A DNA stretch of 64,000 nucleotides, from positions 62,001-126,000 of the forward strand of contig NW_026516295.1 of NCBI RefSeq assembly GCF_025602895.1, read 5' to 3'. The number at the start of each line of letters is the position of its first letter. Within the stretch, counting starts at the first letter, position 1. The notes under the pieces are model-generated. The model saw only the letters and a list, made by a program, of their open reading frames with translations. It was not told where the DNA came from and did not search any database. This DNA comes from Polychytrium aggregatum. Lineage: Eukaryota > Chytridiomycota > Chytridiomycetes > Polychytriales. Position numbers and translations under genes: made by a program. Positions 19,701 to 32,258 of this stretch are shown in pieces.

Positions 19701-21000
19701 ATCTCGCCGTCTCTGCACGACGGTTCCGCGAGCCACACAGGCTGCTTGACGATACCTTTCGGAACAGGCGCCGGGCACCGCCGCCCATGCTCTGAGGATA
19801 GTAAATGATGATGTTGTGGTCTTCGCCAGAGACAGGCTTTTCGACAAAGGGCTTCTGGAGCGTCTCGCCATAGACACGGATGGTGTCTGGGTCGGGCTGC
19901 TCGATGACGGGCTCGCTTGACCGATGGAAATGCGTTTTCAGATCCAGGCCGGTCTCCTGTTGGACGCGGTGGATGACATAGTCCGAGAACTTGGGGATCG
20001 TGGTCTGGCTGCCGGTGTGCAGCCGCTTCGGGGTCGGGACGCCGACCGAGTCCAAGATCTCGAGCACGACCCGCCGGTCAAAGAAGACGTCCTGCATCGG
20101 CAGGTCGTTGACGCAAAAGGGCTTGCGGAGATTGACATAGTTGATGGCCTTCTGAAGCGGGAAGTCGGTCGAGAAGAACGAGATCAAAAAGTCGCAGATT
20201 GGCCAGTTCTCGATGTCTGGTGCGATCGAGCCGATCCAGCAGACGATGGTCATCATCCGAGCGAGTCATATCGGTTGAAAGGGATGTTCGAGTCGAGCGA
20301 TATGTTGCAATATGGAGGCGGCCATCGCAGTTGGGTCGATGGCAACGCCGCATCAAGTGGATTACACCGTGAAGCAATGTCGATATCGAACTCAAGTCAG
20401 CAACACTCCATTGGCGATGGGACGACAGAGACCCAAAGCGACGAGAGCAAGGCAGATCGACATCCCCGCTGGCGGATACGATCGTTCCTCCATCACAGCC
20501 CTCCAAACGACTCCCTGTCGGTTCTGTTTCAACCCAGCAAAACACGCCGGTTTGCTCACCTTCATCGAGAATGACTTTGTCGCCAAAGACAACCACCTCA
20601 AAGTCACCGGCAGCAATCAGCCGATTCAGGATGTTGCGCATGGGCTTGGAGCGAGCTGGTGGATGCAGCGGAGAAGGTGGTGAACCCGGGTCAGCGTCGA
20701 GTCCTGGGTGCTGCTTCTACTTCTGCATCTGCTTCTGCCTCTGCTTCTGCCTCTGCTCTGCCCTGTTCCGCCGAGCATTGTCCTGTCCTGTCCCGCACCC
20801 TCCAGCGCCCTGTTCTCGACTGTCCTCTCGCTCGAGATGGCTGCTCCCAGAGTTAAACTGGTGCCAGTATGGTTGGCTCTGGTCGGATCAGGATGGCCCA
20901 GCGACAGGGTGCAGCAAGGTCCAGAGGGACTCTTGCGGGCTCGATCCGACAATGAGGCAACGTACCCTTGGTGTCCATGGCACATACTCCGATAACATCT
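16781..21000 (-). CDS. VIP1: Inositol hexakisphosphate/diphosphoinositol kinase, Vip1/Asp1 (PPIP5K) family
   Basis: Makes inositol pyrophosphates (1-position kinase) and carries a histidine-phosphatase-like domain. Exons set by splice sites and phase: first visible exon ending 20966, then 20655-20560, 20216-19756, 19580-19429, 19299-18906, 18815-18069, 17912-17786, 17623-17520, 17320-17110 and 16962-16781. The kinase half shows [60 protein letters not shown] and [10 protein letters not shown], and the ATP-grasp residues [20 protein letters not shown]. The phosphatase half begins with [10 protein letters not shown] and runs to [16 protein letters not shown] near the end. The protein ends TVKPRR. 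The first exon (ending [11 protein letters not shown] across the splice) has no clear ATG in frame, so the 5' end is not resolved and may lie near 21060 or in a further exon. About 1,000 residues in all. Confidence 0.9.
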
Positions 21001-21059
21001 GCAGGTCCATCCGTGGATTGGTGCGGAGCCGAAGCCGGAAGCCGAGGGATTCGTTTGAC

Positions 21060-22493
21060 GACGAGATGGAGAGGTGGGAGAGAGAGTGAGAGAGACAGAG
21101 ACCCGAGTGGGAAAGGGGCGAGAGGTTGTGATTAGTTGCTGCCGTCCTGTTGCCGCTATTCAGCTGCGGCCATCTAGTTGCCGCTATTCAGCTGCCGCAA
21201 GCCAAGCGCAATGGAGGAGTGGTTGCCCTCCGCCGATTTCGGCGTCGATGTTGTCGGCAAACGGAGCACCCCAGCGCCGGAGGGGCCGCAGACAGCCAAA
21301 GCAAGAGCGAGCCATTACACATTACGAAGGGTGGAATTGCACAGAGGGAGGGACAGGGGGGGGGGCTTAATTGCAGCTCCCGCGGGGCAAAGGAGACGGT
21401 GTCGGAGCAGTGAGGGGGGCAAGCACACAAATCAAGGCCGGATCGCCGTCGGAGCGATCGCAGGCGGGCAAAGGACGGGGCTGGGTTGGAAAGCCACAGC
21501 GCAGGATGCAGTGGATGTCGAGGCCAGCAGGCACGGACACAACTTTAAGGGTGGATCCCTTTGGCGGGAGCAGGCTCTGTGCCAGCGCTGCGACTGGGGA
21601 GAGGTCGACAGCGATGCCCTGGCCAGGCCATGGGGGCTGGTGCAAGCGATCTGCAGGAAGGGAGTCTGGGAAGGGAGTCTGCCCGGGCACTGAATGCCGA
21701 TGCAGCGCCGCTCCGACAGAGCAATGCAGCATGAATGCAAAGCGGGTGGGGGTGAGAGAGGCAGCAGCCCGAATTGCATGCCGAATTGCATGCCGAATTG
21801 CATGCCGAATGGCATGCAGGACGCCGAGGCAAAAGGTAGGTTCCAATGATCGAGGGAAAGAATGGGCTCGAATGAATGCGGACCCGGGAGGCCCCAATGG
21901 GTGTGGAGTCGGTGGGCTCGGATGGGTGCGACTCCACCGGATCCAAGCAAGCGCAGATCGACACTCCCGAACGAGCGGCGGAACGGGCTATTTACAGCGA
22001 GGCGGGTGGGTCGAATCGTCCATGATTTTGATCCTTTTGGCCGACGGATAGGAGCAATCGCACATTCCTTGGGAGGACGGGGTGAATCGCAGAGGCAGGC
22101 GGTGGGAAACCAGGGCAGAGCGAGACCTGAGCGCAAGTCGGGACGATCGGCGGACTGCCACCCCACCGACTTTTTTTTCTCTCTCTCTCGTGCAGCCCAC
22201 TGTTGCATCGCCCGCACCGGCCGCATCCACTCGGGTTCGCTTCCAGCAACAGCCATTCCTGTTTGCGCAATCGCTGCGACAGCCCCCACCCGGCTCGTCG
22301 GGGCACACGGCTTTGTTTGTTGGTGCCGCAGAGGCCGTGGCTGTGCGAGATTCGGTCCCACAGAACGGGGGAGGCAGTGGAGGCGCTGCTGGATCGCCAC
22401 GGGCCGGATCAGATACAGGCGTCGTTGTTGTGGAGGCACCTGGTTCAATCAATCTCGACATGCACAGCGCCGTCGGCGCAGACTCTGGCTACG
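21060..22493. other. Intergenic between VIP1 and SEC6; GC-rich, no supported gene
   Basis: Several long open frames exist on both strands, but their translations are Arg/Pro/Ala-rich and mutually overlapping, as expected of GC-rich non-coding DNA. It should contain the upstream region of VIP1 and the 3' flank of SEC6. A 12-bp tandem repeat is listed separately, and a poly-T/CT tract lies near 22170-22190. Confidence 0.45.
21769..21816 (+). repeat. 12-bp tandem repeat, four copies
   Basis: CCGAATTGCATG is repeated three times exactly and once with one change (CCGAATGGCATG). Each unit contains GCATGC across the junction, a palindrome. No gene overlaps it. Confidence 0.85.
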
Positions 22494-25044
22494 CTACTTT
22501 GCCGGAGACAGCCGGCTGAACACCGTCGGCGTAAAGTCCACCCGGTTCTCCTCCTTGACCTTGGTCTTGCAGTTCTCCATCACCTCCTTGATCGTCGCCT
22601 TGTCGAGGTCGTCGCGCTTGAACAGCACGCTCTCGATAAAACTCAGCGGCACATCCGGATACGAGCGGTACAGCGAGTAAAAATCCAGAAACACCATGCG
22701 CGGATTGCTCTCGATAAAGCCAATGATTTTCTCGACAACCTCGAACGAGGCCTTGACCCTCTTGGCGGTCTTGAACTTGCTCAGCGTCAGAATGAGCGAG
22801 TCGATATCCGACTTCATCTTGTCGATCGCGACTGCCATCTTGAACTTGGCCGACTTGTTGCGCAGTGTCTCGATCCACAGCAGCACCACCTGGTCCATCA
22901 TGTCCGTCACAAACTTGGAAAACAGGTATTCGGCCATGCGCTCTTGAAAGTCCGTCAGGTAGTCGTCCAAGGTGGCCGTGATCAGCAGCATCAGGTTCTG
23001 CTCATACCACGCCGGGCAGTGCATCTGCACCAGCGCCGGCTTGAGGTCCAGCGAGATGATGCTGATGACAAGTGTGTAGCACTTCTTGGCCAGCTTCATG
23101 CAGCTGTCCGAGCTCTGCTTGATGCGGCTGAGCGCCTGGGTCTTGAACGGCTCGTCCAGGAGACCCTCGACCCGCCCGCTCATGGTGTCGGCAAACTCGG
23201 TGCTTCGCAGGCAGTCGTTGGCGAGCGCAACGAGGTAGTCCGGCAGTCCTTCGCCCAGCTCGGGATCTTTCTCGCAGAAGCGCTGGAACTCGCGGTCGGC
23301 AACGTCGCCCCAATAGACTCCGTAGCGGTCCAGAGCCTCGCAGCACTCGGCTATCAGGTCGAACATGAGCGGTCCGCGCGACGACGTCATCACAATGTCG
23401 ACCTGCTGGTTGAACATCTGGAAGACAATGACCGACCCCGAGAGCAGGTACGTGCCGTTGTTCTCCGTCTCGGGCGCACTCTGTCGCCGCAAAAAGTCCT
23501 GCGTCTCGCGGGACAGCAGGTTTTCGAGCCACTCGGCAAGCTTGGTGCGCACCAGCCGGATGTAGTCCTCAAACAGGGCTTCTTCGCGCCCGTCCAGCAG
23601 ACGGGGCTCCAGTAGCTCCTCGCCCACGCCCAGGCGGCCGCTCATCGAGTCATAGTAATCACGTACCCACTTGAGCAGCTTGAGAATGGCGCCGCCCTCC
23701 ATGGGTCCGCTGACGACCTTGTTCAGGAGGTCGTAGATGTTGCGGTGGTACTCGAGCACAAAGAACTGGAAGATGTTGTATCGTTTGGGGAAGCAGGGCT
23801 CGAGGTCGTCGTGGATGACAACCAAATCGTCGATGAAGCCGTCGCATCCCGCCAGCAGCTTGGTGAGATCGCTCCTGTTGTTGGTGAGCAGCTCCTCAAC
23901 CCGGATGCCAATCTCTTCGCGCAGGACGTCGATACACTTGATGCGGTACGACTTGATGTGCCGCTTCGGCACCAGCTCGTCGTTTGGATCGACCGAGTCG
24001 TGCTCCTGTGCTTCTTTGACCGACTCTTCCTCGTCGGCGCGCTCCTCGGTCTCGATGATCTTGACGATTCGGACGATCGCGCAGCTGTGGCCCTTCTTGG
24101 CCAGATCGACAATGTGACGGACCAGGCTCCAGAAATACATGTCAAAGGACTCTTCGAGCACGTCGACCTTGCGGAAGTAGTTGCTTAGGGTCTGAATAGC
24201 CTCGGCACCAGAGCCGCGGGCCTTCTTGAGGGCATCGCCGCGAAACTCTTGCAGCTTAAAGAGATGATAGTGGATCAGCAGCAGGTTGTCGGCCGGACCC
24301 AGAATATCGCGCAGGTCGTCGTCCAGGAGACCCTGGATGCGGTTGACTTGGCTGTTGAGTTTCTGGAACTGCTCGACCATGTTTTTCGTGGTGATGAAGT
24401 TGCGGTGGGTTTTGGATATCTGTGGTCGGAGCAGCATCCAGGTGCACGGGACAGAGGAATCGTGGCGATCATCAACATGACTGGCCACCACCACCATCAC
24501 CACCACCATCACCGCATCACCATTGGCAGCGGCCGCGAATATGCATCTATGGATTGGCAAGTCCCTCTCTGGAGCCCAGAGCAGACGGCCGCGCTTAGAA
24601 GGACGCGTTTCGACTCACCAGCTTGATCTGCTCATAGTTCTCGATGGTGTTCTTGGCGTTGGCGCAGAGCTTGTCGGTCTCGAGCAGATTGGCCCGGATG
24701 ACCATCGTCTCGTCCATCGAGGACTTGAGGGTCTCGAGACCAAGGTTGGCATCGTCAAGCTGCAGCTCCATTGCCGTCTTGAGCTGGGCGTCGATCGATG
24801 CCCGCTCGAGCTGGAACTTTTTCCGGACCATGGCGAGCTTGTTGGCGAGGTCGTCGGGGTGCTTGAACAGATCGCAGATCCGGAGGATGGCGGCGTCGGT
24901 GGCGTCTTCGAAGAAATCCGTAACCATGCTGCCCTTGGGGCCTGGACTGGCGACAGAGTTCTTTTTGGCGGCCGACGGCCTTTGCGCGGCGGATCTCCTC
25001 GCGTGGAGGTTGAGGGCAATGACGGACTCGCTCATGGATGCCAT
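22494..25044 (-). CDS. SEC6: Exocyst complex subunit Sec6 (EXOC3)
   Basis: Tethering-complex subunit for secretory vesicles at the plasma membrane. Two exons: 25044-24619 and 24419-22494, with a GTGAGT donor, a CCACAG acceptor and phase 0 on both sides, giving 783 residues, close to yeast Sec6. The N-terminus has coiled-coil helices (FFEDATDAAILRICDLF, then KNTIENYEQIKL). The exon junction gives QIKLISKTHRNFITT, followed by KLNSQVNRIQGLLDDD, a typical Sec6 block. The long C-terminal helical-bundle region continues to FSRLSPAK and the TAG at 22494. The ATG at 25044 (MASMSESV) is preferred; a second ATG follows at 25035. It is divergent from MMAA, sharing about 570 bp. Confidence 0.9.
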
Positions 25045-25618
25045 GGCGGTGGACGCGAAGGCTGAGTCGGAGGACGCGGAGATGGGTTGGGCGAAAGCGA
25101 GCTTGACCAAGATGGGGACGGAGATGGAGACTGGCAATCAGGCACACAGGTGAGTAGTGGTGCTGGAAAGGCCAGGTTCTGAAAAGGCCAAGTGCAGCCC
25201 GGGCGACTGAGATTCCCGGCCAAGCGCAATCGATCAAGTGCCCCCGTGGGAAACGCAGCGCCAACCGGGAGGAGTGCCGCACGGGCGCGCACCGGTGCAC
25301 CCGCGGCGCGCCCGCGTCACGGAACGTCATCGGAACCGTCGCGGCGTTTGCTTGTCGGGACAGCTCATCATCGATCTCGACACCTCATCGCCGCTCTCGG
25401 CACCTCTGCATTGATCTCACCATCTCGGCGCCGATCTGGACACCTCAGCATCGATCTCGATATCCCAGCATTGATATCGACACCCTTGAGCTGATCTCGA
25501 TACCTGTTCATTGACATCGATACCGCCGCATCGGCCGATACACTTCACCCCCTCCCTCACCCACCCCATCCCAACTGAGACACATCGCCCCGACGTCGTC
25601 TGGACATCTGGCCTCATC
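25045..25618. other. Divergent SEC6/MMAA intergenic region with a degenerate repeat
   Basis: From about 25366 to 25535 a roughly 27-bp unit recurs with much variation, with a core like ATCGATCTCGACACCTC. It probably contains both promoters. No gene seen. Confidence 0.5.
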
Positions 25619-28101
25619 ATGCTCCGTCAAGCCTCTTCCGCGGCACTGTCGCTGCTGGCCACTCGGCCATCCGTCGCCTGCTCCGCCGTGCTTTTGCCTC
25701 GCTCGTCTGCCGTGCTCGGCGCCCGCACCATCACCGCCGCGTCTCCACGGGCATCGGGTCTGTTCGAGGGCCTGGTGAGCGGATCAAGGAACTGTCTGGC
25801 CAAGGCAATCACTTTGGGTACGCTATCGTCAGCGCCGCTTCAGCTGCTCCATTCGCATCATCAGTATCGCCTACGCGCTGGTTGGTGGGTGGAATCCTGT
25901 ACCCCAGGAGAGGGTGCATCGAATGTCCCATCAGCCACCCTGTGTGCTATGTCCTCCGTCTCGACAACTGCCCTGGTTACTCATCTCTCTGCTCTGCTTC
26001 CTGCATTGCATCGCGCCGCCAGTCGAATCCACTCGTTACGATGACAAGGACGATGCCTCAGAGCTGCTGTCCATGGTTCTCCGCAGCTCCAGCATCCGCC
26101 AGTACAAGACCCAAGACAACTTCAAGTCCACCTTCCGCATCGGTCTCTCTGGTGAGCACAATCGCCCAGCCCAGGTTGACGCACTCATCCGTAGACTCAC
26201 CCTTGGCTCCCACGACTCGCGCATACAGCACATCACTGATGGCGTGCTTACCTAGCCACTCTTCACCTCGTGCTTTGCGACAGGTGCACCTGGAGTCGGA
26301 AAGTCCTCCTTCATCGAGCAGTTTGGTCTCTTTCTGATAGAGCGAGGCCACAAAGTCGCTGTGCTGGTCAGTGTCTGAGTACATGGCTCGGCAATCTTTC
26401 CAAGCCAGGCGGCATGTGCGAGTTTGGACATGGGTGGAGTCGGATGTCTTGCCTTGCCGTCCCGTAGCTGGACTTGGCAGCGATATCCGCCTATACCTGT
26501 TGCAGCGCTCCATCGTCTTTGGCTGTGATCCGTTTCTCACGCCGAGCCTCTGTCTTTGCCCAATTGTGTGCCGATGCTCCAACCACAGGCCGTCGACCCG
26601 TCATCTGCCCGGACAGGCGGCTCCATCTTGGGTAAGCCGTCGGCAAGAGCCATTCCACCAGATTCCCTTCTGCTCTATCTCTCTCGCTGCCATCGCCGCC
26701 TCGTGAGCGACCGTTTCTGTGACTGCTGCGTTGATTTGGTCTCACCAAGCGTATGCTCCAACCACAGGCGATAAGACTCGCATGGAGTTCCTCTCCCGCC
26801 ACGACGATGCATTTGTTCGCCCATCTCCGAGCAGCTGCACCCTTGGTGGCGTCGCCAGAAACACCAACGAAGCCATCCTCATTTGCGAAGGTAGATCTTC
26901 TGCTCGCCGAGCGGCTGGTCGGGAAGCTGAGTGACTGGATACCTGAATGACTACCCGACTGGATTGCTGAATGGCTGGCCATCGGCATCCATCGCTCGTG
27001 TGCCGTGCGATGCGGCTGTTGATGATCCTGGAACCCACTGGCTGATCCTGGAGCACACTGGCTGTCTTGATACTGCAGCCGCAGGATACGATATCATCCT
27101 CGTTGAAACCGTTGGCGTCGGACAGTCGGAAACTATGTAAGTTTGCTCGAGTATCGTCGTGGATGCAGTCTTGGGGCAAATGGAAGTGGTGGGATGCTAT
27201 GACGGGATCTTACGACAAATCCCTCATCGTGACTCGCTGCCTGTCGCTCACCGCGGTGTATTCCGTTCAAAGGGTTGCCGACATGGTTGATATCTTTACG
27301 CTGCTGGTAGCACCAGGAGGCGGTGACGAACTGCAGGTGAGAGACGCGGAAGCCAGCGACTCGATGTCCACTGCCGCCACTGTCAGATGCAGCGCCATTT
27401 CAGATCGCGCCGCTAACCACGATATCCGGCCATGCAATATCAGGGCATGAAGCGAGGTATCATGGAGCTCTCTGACCTGGTGCTTGTCAACAAAGCCGAC
27501 GGTGTCCTTGCCGTCCCAGCCAGGATGGCCCAGGTGAGTCCAAGATCTGTGTCTCCCCTCTCCATGTCGATCCCATGCTGCGGCCATGGTTTCGCCTCAC
27601 GAACACCCTTCTTGGTCGCGATTCAGATGGAATACATCAGCGCCCTCAAGTTCATGCAGCCCGTCAACGCTCTATGGCGACCCGAGGTCCTACTGATGTC
27701 GGCGGCAGAGAAGAAAGGCATCGATGAAGTCTGGAACTCCATGAAGCTCTATTACAAGACCATGTATGACTCCAAGTCGCTGTTCCAACGCCGCGCAGAG
27801 CAGAACAAGACTTGGATGTGGAGACAGATTACCGAGGAGCTTCTGTGGAGGTAAGCCTCCGTGGACGAGCGCGTGAGCTAGCACATGCATCCTGTCTTTT
27901 GCTGTGATAGAGCTCTGATCGAGCCTGCTGATGCCTCCTGTGCGTTGACGTCGCGGGACCTACAGGCTTCGACACGACCCAAAAGTCAAAGCCTCGCTCC
28001 TGCAGCTCGAAGAGTCCGTCAAGAGCGGCAGAATCACCCCCGGCAGCGCCGCCGAGCAAGTTTTGCATCAATTCATCGCCGACCAGCAAGTGCGGCCCTG
28101 A
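25619..28101 (+). CDS. MMAA: MMAA/MeaB-type GTPase, mitochondrial methylmalonyl-CoA mutase chaperone
   Basis: G3E-family GTPase that gates adenosylcobalamin loading onto methylmalonyl-CoA mutase. Ten exons fit with GT-AG ends and continuous phase: 25619-25817, 26023-26151, 26284-26366, 26589-26631, 26768-26890, 27079-27136, 27273-27336, 27444-27533, 27627-27850 and 27966-28101; 382 residues. The N-terminus is Arg/Ser/Ala-rich like a mitochondrial presequence. GTPase motifs: P-loop [29 protein letters not shown] (switch I region), [10 protein letters not shown] (Walker B/switch II) and LVNKADG (the NKxD motif). The C-terminus has the conserved WxQITEEL-like segment and a dimerisation helix. 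A fungal MMAA implies use of cobalamin, a trait reported in early-diverging lineages and absent from yeasts. Confidence 0.92.
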
Positions 28102-28636
28102 ACGCACCAAGTGTCTATGCCACTCCTCGGTCTGAGTTTCTATTCTCTATTTTTGTCCATCACGATACCTGCTCCTGGATAAGCTGCCTCCCCGACGTCA
28201 AGTTCAAGGACGAACCAAGCATCCGCCAGACCCACCCGCTGTTTGCTCTCTCGTATGCTACATCCCAACCGTCCTTCATGTGGAAGCGGTGCAGCCGAAG
28301 CAGCCGAGAATCCGATAGACGACTGCGTACATTTGCAAGGAGGACCCCTCTCCCTCCTCCAGCCAACACGAGCATATGACCACTAGGATCCGTTGTTGAC
28401 CATGACGAGCCTTGCGCATTGCTCGAATGATGATTTTGACTCTGGCAGATACATCGTATTGAACACCCCCCCCCCAGTCCCACAAAAGTACCGTGGAAGA
28501 AAGCAATCACGGACCAGTCGCCTGGATGGAGGGAACGGGAGGGGTGTGGCACTCTTGTGGACAGTAAAATTTACACTTATTCAAGTACAACAAAAGCATC
28601 AGCGGTCCTTGGGGACATAGGCACGTTCGTCTCGTT
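28102..28636. other. Intergenic between convergent MMAA and the CK1-like kinase
   Basis: No coding frame or structured element recognised beyond a short poly-C run near 28471. Likely 3' flanks of both genes. Confidence 0.5.
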
Positions 28637-31600
28637 TCATTTCACGAGCGCCACGGCCGCGGTCGCGGCTGCAGCCCCCGTCCCATGGTCCGAGTGCGAC
28701 TTTTTGGAAAGCTCGAGCCAGTCGTACTTGCGATCGTAGGTGAGCCCCAGGCGGACCAAGCAGTTCATCCAGTTGCCTAGCAGAATCGAGTAGTGGGCGT
28801 CGGGCACAAACGGCCGGCTGCGGTCTCGGGTCAGAGCCAGGTGCTCCTCGAGACACCGCGCCAGGACGCTGTACTCGGTCGTGTCGAGCGCCCGGATGAA
28901 CTCCTTGAGGCAGCTGTCGCTCTTGCCCTGGGCAATCTCCATGTGTGTGCGCAGGTGTCCCCATGGAAGCCCTCGCTTGCCACCGGCGATGAAGAACTGG
29001 CCAGTCCGAACGAGACGACAGAATACGGATATGGTCAGAACAGGGAGCACCTTTGCCTCACCCAAACCATCTCATCGGCCAGAACACGGCCTGCTTACCA
29101 TGAGGACATATCCGATCGACTCAAGATCGTCTTGCCACGACGGATCTACGGCGACGAAGGACTGTCAGGGAATCGAGTCGAGCAGCAGCCCGACACAGCC
29201 TTCTGTTCTGCCCAGCTGACCGACCTCTCGCTCGACCAAGCATATGCACACTCTCCTTGCGCTTCTCAGCGCGGCGATAGAAACATGAAATGGCTGATCG
29301 CTTACACACGGAGCCAAACACTTGGATGCCCAGGGCCATGAAGAGCGGCGTTCCTGTCTGTCCAGGCAGGCGTTCTTGTGGAGGCGTCGAGTATCCAAAG
29401 TCGATGAGCGACAGGCGGTCGCCGCTGCCTCCGGTGCAGTAGTTGGATGGCTTGATGTCGATGTGAACGTGCCCCGTTCGACAGTAAAAGTCGCGCGAGA
29501 CCTCCAGCTGTTCATTGAGAGCATGTGCGCATTAGCGTTGTTGGAGAGGAACAGAGTAACGGACAGACCAAGCACCAAGGGGGGAGGGGGGACAGTGCTT
29601 CGTGTATGCAAGGCCGGATACGGGAGACGTGCAGCGAGACAATGAGGAAAGGGCACTGGCTCTTGAACAGTCGTGGGCCTCACCATATCAATCGCAAGCA
29701 TCAAGATCGTTTTGACGCTGAACCGGTAGTTGCACCTCTCGAACTGCTTCGACAGCGTGTCCGACAGATACTCCATGATCAAGACATTCTTCTTCTTGCA
29801 GGATGCAATCAGCTTGGGCGTTGGACCTGCGGCACGCCACGAATGATCGTCAAGGAGGAAAGAATGAGAGCAACAGGATAGAGGTGGTGACACGGATGTC
29901 AGTAGCTGTAGTGAGAGATTTGGCCGGGAAGTGGTTGGGGTGCGCTGAAGCAATGGTATTCAAGGGAGGATGTCTTGGGAGCTGCAGAGCCACAACCGCC
30001 AAGGCACTCGCAGTGCTGTCCAGAACCATCGACGAGCGGACTTGGATCGGCTACAGTCACTCACCTCGACCCTGTTTGTGGCTGTCGAGGATCTTCATGG
30101 TCTTGAGCTCAGACAAATATTGCTTGTGGTCCTGCATCCATGATGGAAAAGGGTCAGTGGGTTGTTTTTCGCAAAGGCAGCGCTGTGTGGCCACGGTGTG
30201 CTTGCGGAGGCTGGGGGAAATGAGGGGGGGGGCAGTGTACCTGGATTTGTTTCAGAGCCACATACTCGGACGACAGGGACTCTTTGGATCCTGGCTGACT
30301 GATGACCTCGCGTCCTGAAAAGCGAGAGAGCGACAATGTTCCATGGTCAGGAAGATTCCAGTCGACAGCAGTCGATGGGAGTCCAGGGCAGTTCGATTGT
30401 GAGAAAATCCAATCAGCGACGGGGATCCGGTGATGCGACCCAACGAGAATGAGCGTCCAATCGAAACGGGGAACAGCGAATAGGGGCACCGAAGGGGAAG
30501 AATCATGTCTTCACATTCAGGCAGCTCTCGGGTACGAATAGGGTATGAACAGCCGTTGGCTGGTGTGGCATATTCCACTCGCTTGTACAGCTCCGGCACA
30601 CAGTCAGTACTTACCCAGATAGACTTCTCCGCATCCGCCCTTGCCGAGAGGCCGAAGAACGACCCATTTGCGTTTCCCGTTGTCCGACACGATCTGTCCG
30701 GAGTCGAAGAGTTTCGTCCACAAGGAAGGCGCAAACAAGAGGAGTGGCCGAGTTAGTCACGGCAGTAGCAAAGCTGCCCCGTGGGATGCTCGGCTTTACC
30801 CAAGCACAGGGCGGAGTGAGCAATCGATTAAGGCAGCAGGCGAACCTCGGAGATGGGATACTCCTTGCCATCGTTGGGAGACTTTGCCGAAGCGAGCTCT
30901 TTGTCGAGCCGCTTGTGGGGTGGGCGTTGATCGGCATGAGCAGGCAGCTCCTGGTTGATGAGGATATGGGGATACACTTGAGCCTGATGTTGCCGTTGAT
31001 GTTGGTGCTGGTGCTGGTGCTGGTGCTGATACTGACTCGGGTGCTGATGCTGGGACTGGAGTGAGATGGCACAGCCCGGGCGAATCTGTGGCTCCGGGGT
31101 CTGAGCACCCACTGATACTGCGATAAACCGCAGACCAGATGCACTCTCGTTTCGGCCGCACTTTTGCCGCTTGGCGGGATGGTTGAACACATCCTCCCCC
31201 TCGAACGATCCAGGCTTAGCCTTGGCCTGGGGCAAGGACTCGCGCTGGCACAGATACAATGAGGGCGTATAAACTGGTTGGGGTAGCGGAGCAGGTGTTT
31301 TTGAAGGAGATTGCGGCTCGTATGGCGGGGCAGCGGTCCGGATGGTGGCAGGTGGCGGGGACCTCTGGGTTGGAAGAAAAGGCAGATCGCCCGAGATCGG
31401 CGTCACGATCCCGGTCTCGAAGGTGGACGTCTTGGAAGCTTGATATGTGCTGGCCACACATGCTTTGGTGAGCTCTGCCCGGGAAAGGCCCATAGGGACC
31501 GCATGAGGCTGGAAGGCCATTCCAGCACAGCCAGGAGACAGCTTGACATCGTGCGGGTGGAGAGCAGGGCAGCCGCAGCACTGAGCACACTCGAGCTCGG

Positions 31601-32258
31601 CAGGCAAGGGCCTGTCGGTATAGCGGCTGTGACCGCCGATGGAGTGAAGAGCCGGGACCGACGAGCGAGTCTGTGGTGACTGGGCCCACTGGAGCGGATG
31701 GTTATTGTGATGTGACGAGGGCGGTGTTCCGTACAGTTCGTGGTAGACGGGGCTCCATGCTGAGATGGCTTCGTTGGGTGAACACGACCGCTTCTTGGGA
31801 AGCAGGGGAACAGGAATGGGAGCTGGGGCTTGGGCTGGGCAAGGAGATTCGGGCAAATTCTGAACCAAAGAGCGATTTGGATACGACGCAGTCAGTCCAG
31901 GCACAGCTGTGAGCAAGCACGGGGATAGAACATGGCGAGTATGCACCAGGATAGAACATGGCGAGAATGCACGGCTGATACTGCTGGCACCAGACCCGCC
32001 CAAGACAGGGTGCCATGGATTCGTAAGGGCACATTTGGCAAGACGAACGACAGAGGGCCCGCAGTCCGGCGAGCACAACTGAGGCAACAGCTGTGGCCGC
32101 CAGAACACACCGCACGCAAGCCGTACCGGCGGATGTATCCAGTTCGTGGGAACCTGGGCCGGATAGGGATGCAGAGTACTCGGCCCTCGCAAGAAGGGCT
32201 GGTCGTCGAATCGTGGGAACAGTTTCAGGGGCGGCGGAAGGACATGGGGTATCGACAT
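28637..32258 (-). CDS. CK1-like protein kinase with long low-complexity N-terminus
   Basis: Eight exons fit in phase: 32258-30846, 30693-30615, 30314-30241, 30131-30065, 29826-29684, 29507-29322, 29161-29099 and 28996-28637; about 794 residues. The first 470 residues are Pro/Ser/Gln-rich with a His-Gln run and a basic AKRQKCGRNE stretch. The kinase domain then begins KRKWVVLRPLGKGGCGEVYLG (split by a splice site). VALKQIQ carries the ATP lysine, HIDIKPSNY is the catalytic loop (HxD present, Arg of HRD replaced by Ile) and LIDFGYS is the DFG motif. DDLESIGYVLM followed by GLPWG and the late LTYDRKYDWLEL are CK1-family signatures. The donor closing exon 1 (GTTCGC) is weak, so attachment of the N-terminal exon is less certain than the kinase domain. 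The substrate is unknown. Confidence 0.75.
30987..31065 (-). repeat. In-frame His-Gln codon repeat within the kinase N-terminus
   Basis: On the coding strand CAC/CAT and CAG/CAA codons alternate for about 25 residues (peptide ... QHQHQHQHQHQ ...). Such HQ tracts are common unstable coding repeats and often lie in disordered or condensate-forming regions. Confidence 0.7.

Noticed and set aside
21432-22448. 338-codon minus-strand open frame
   Set aside because: Several frames are open at once here and the translation is low-complexity; no motif.
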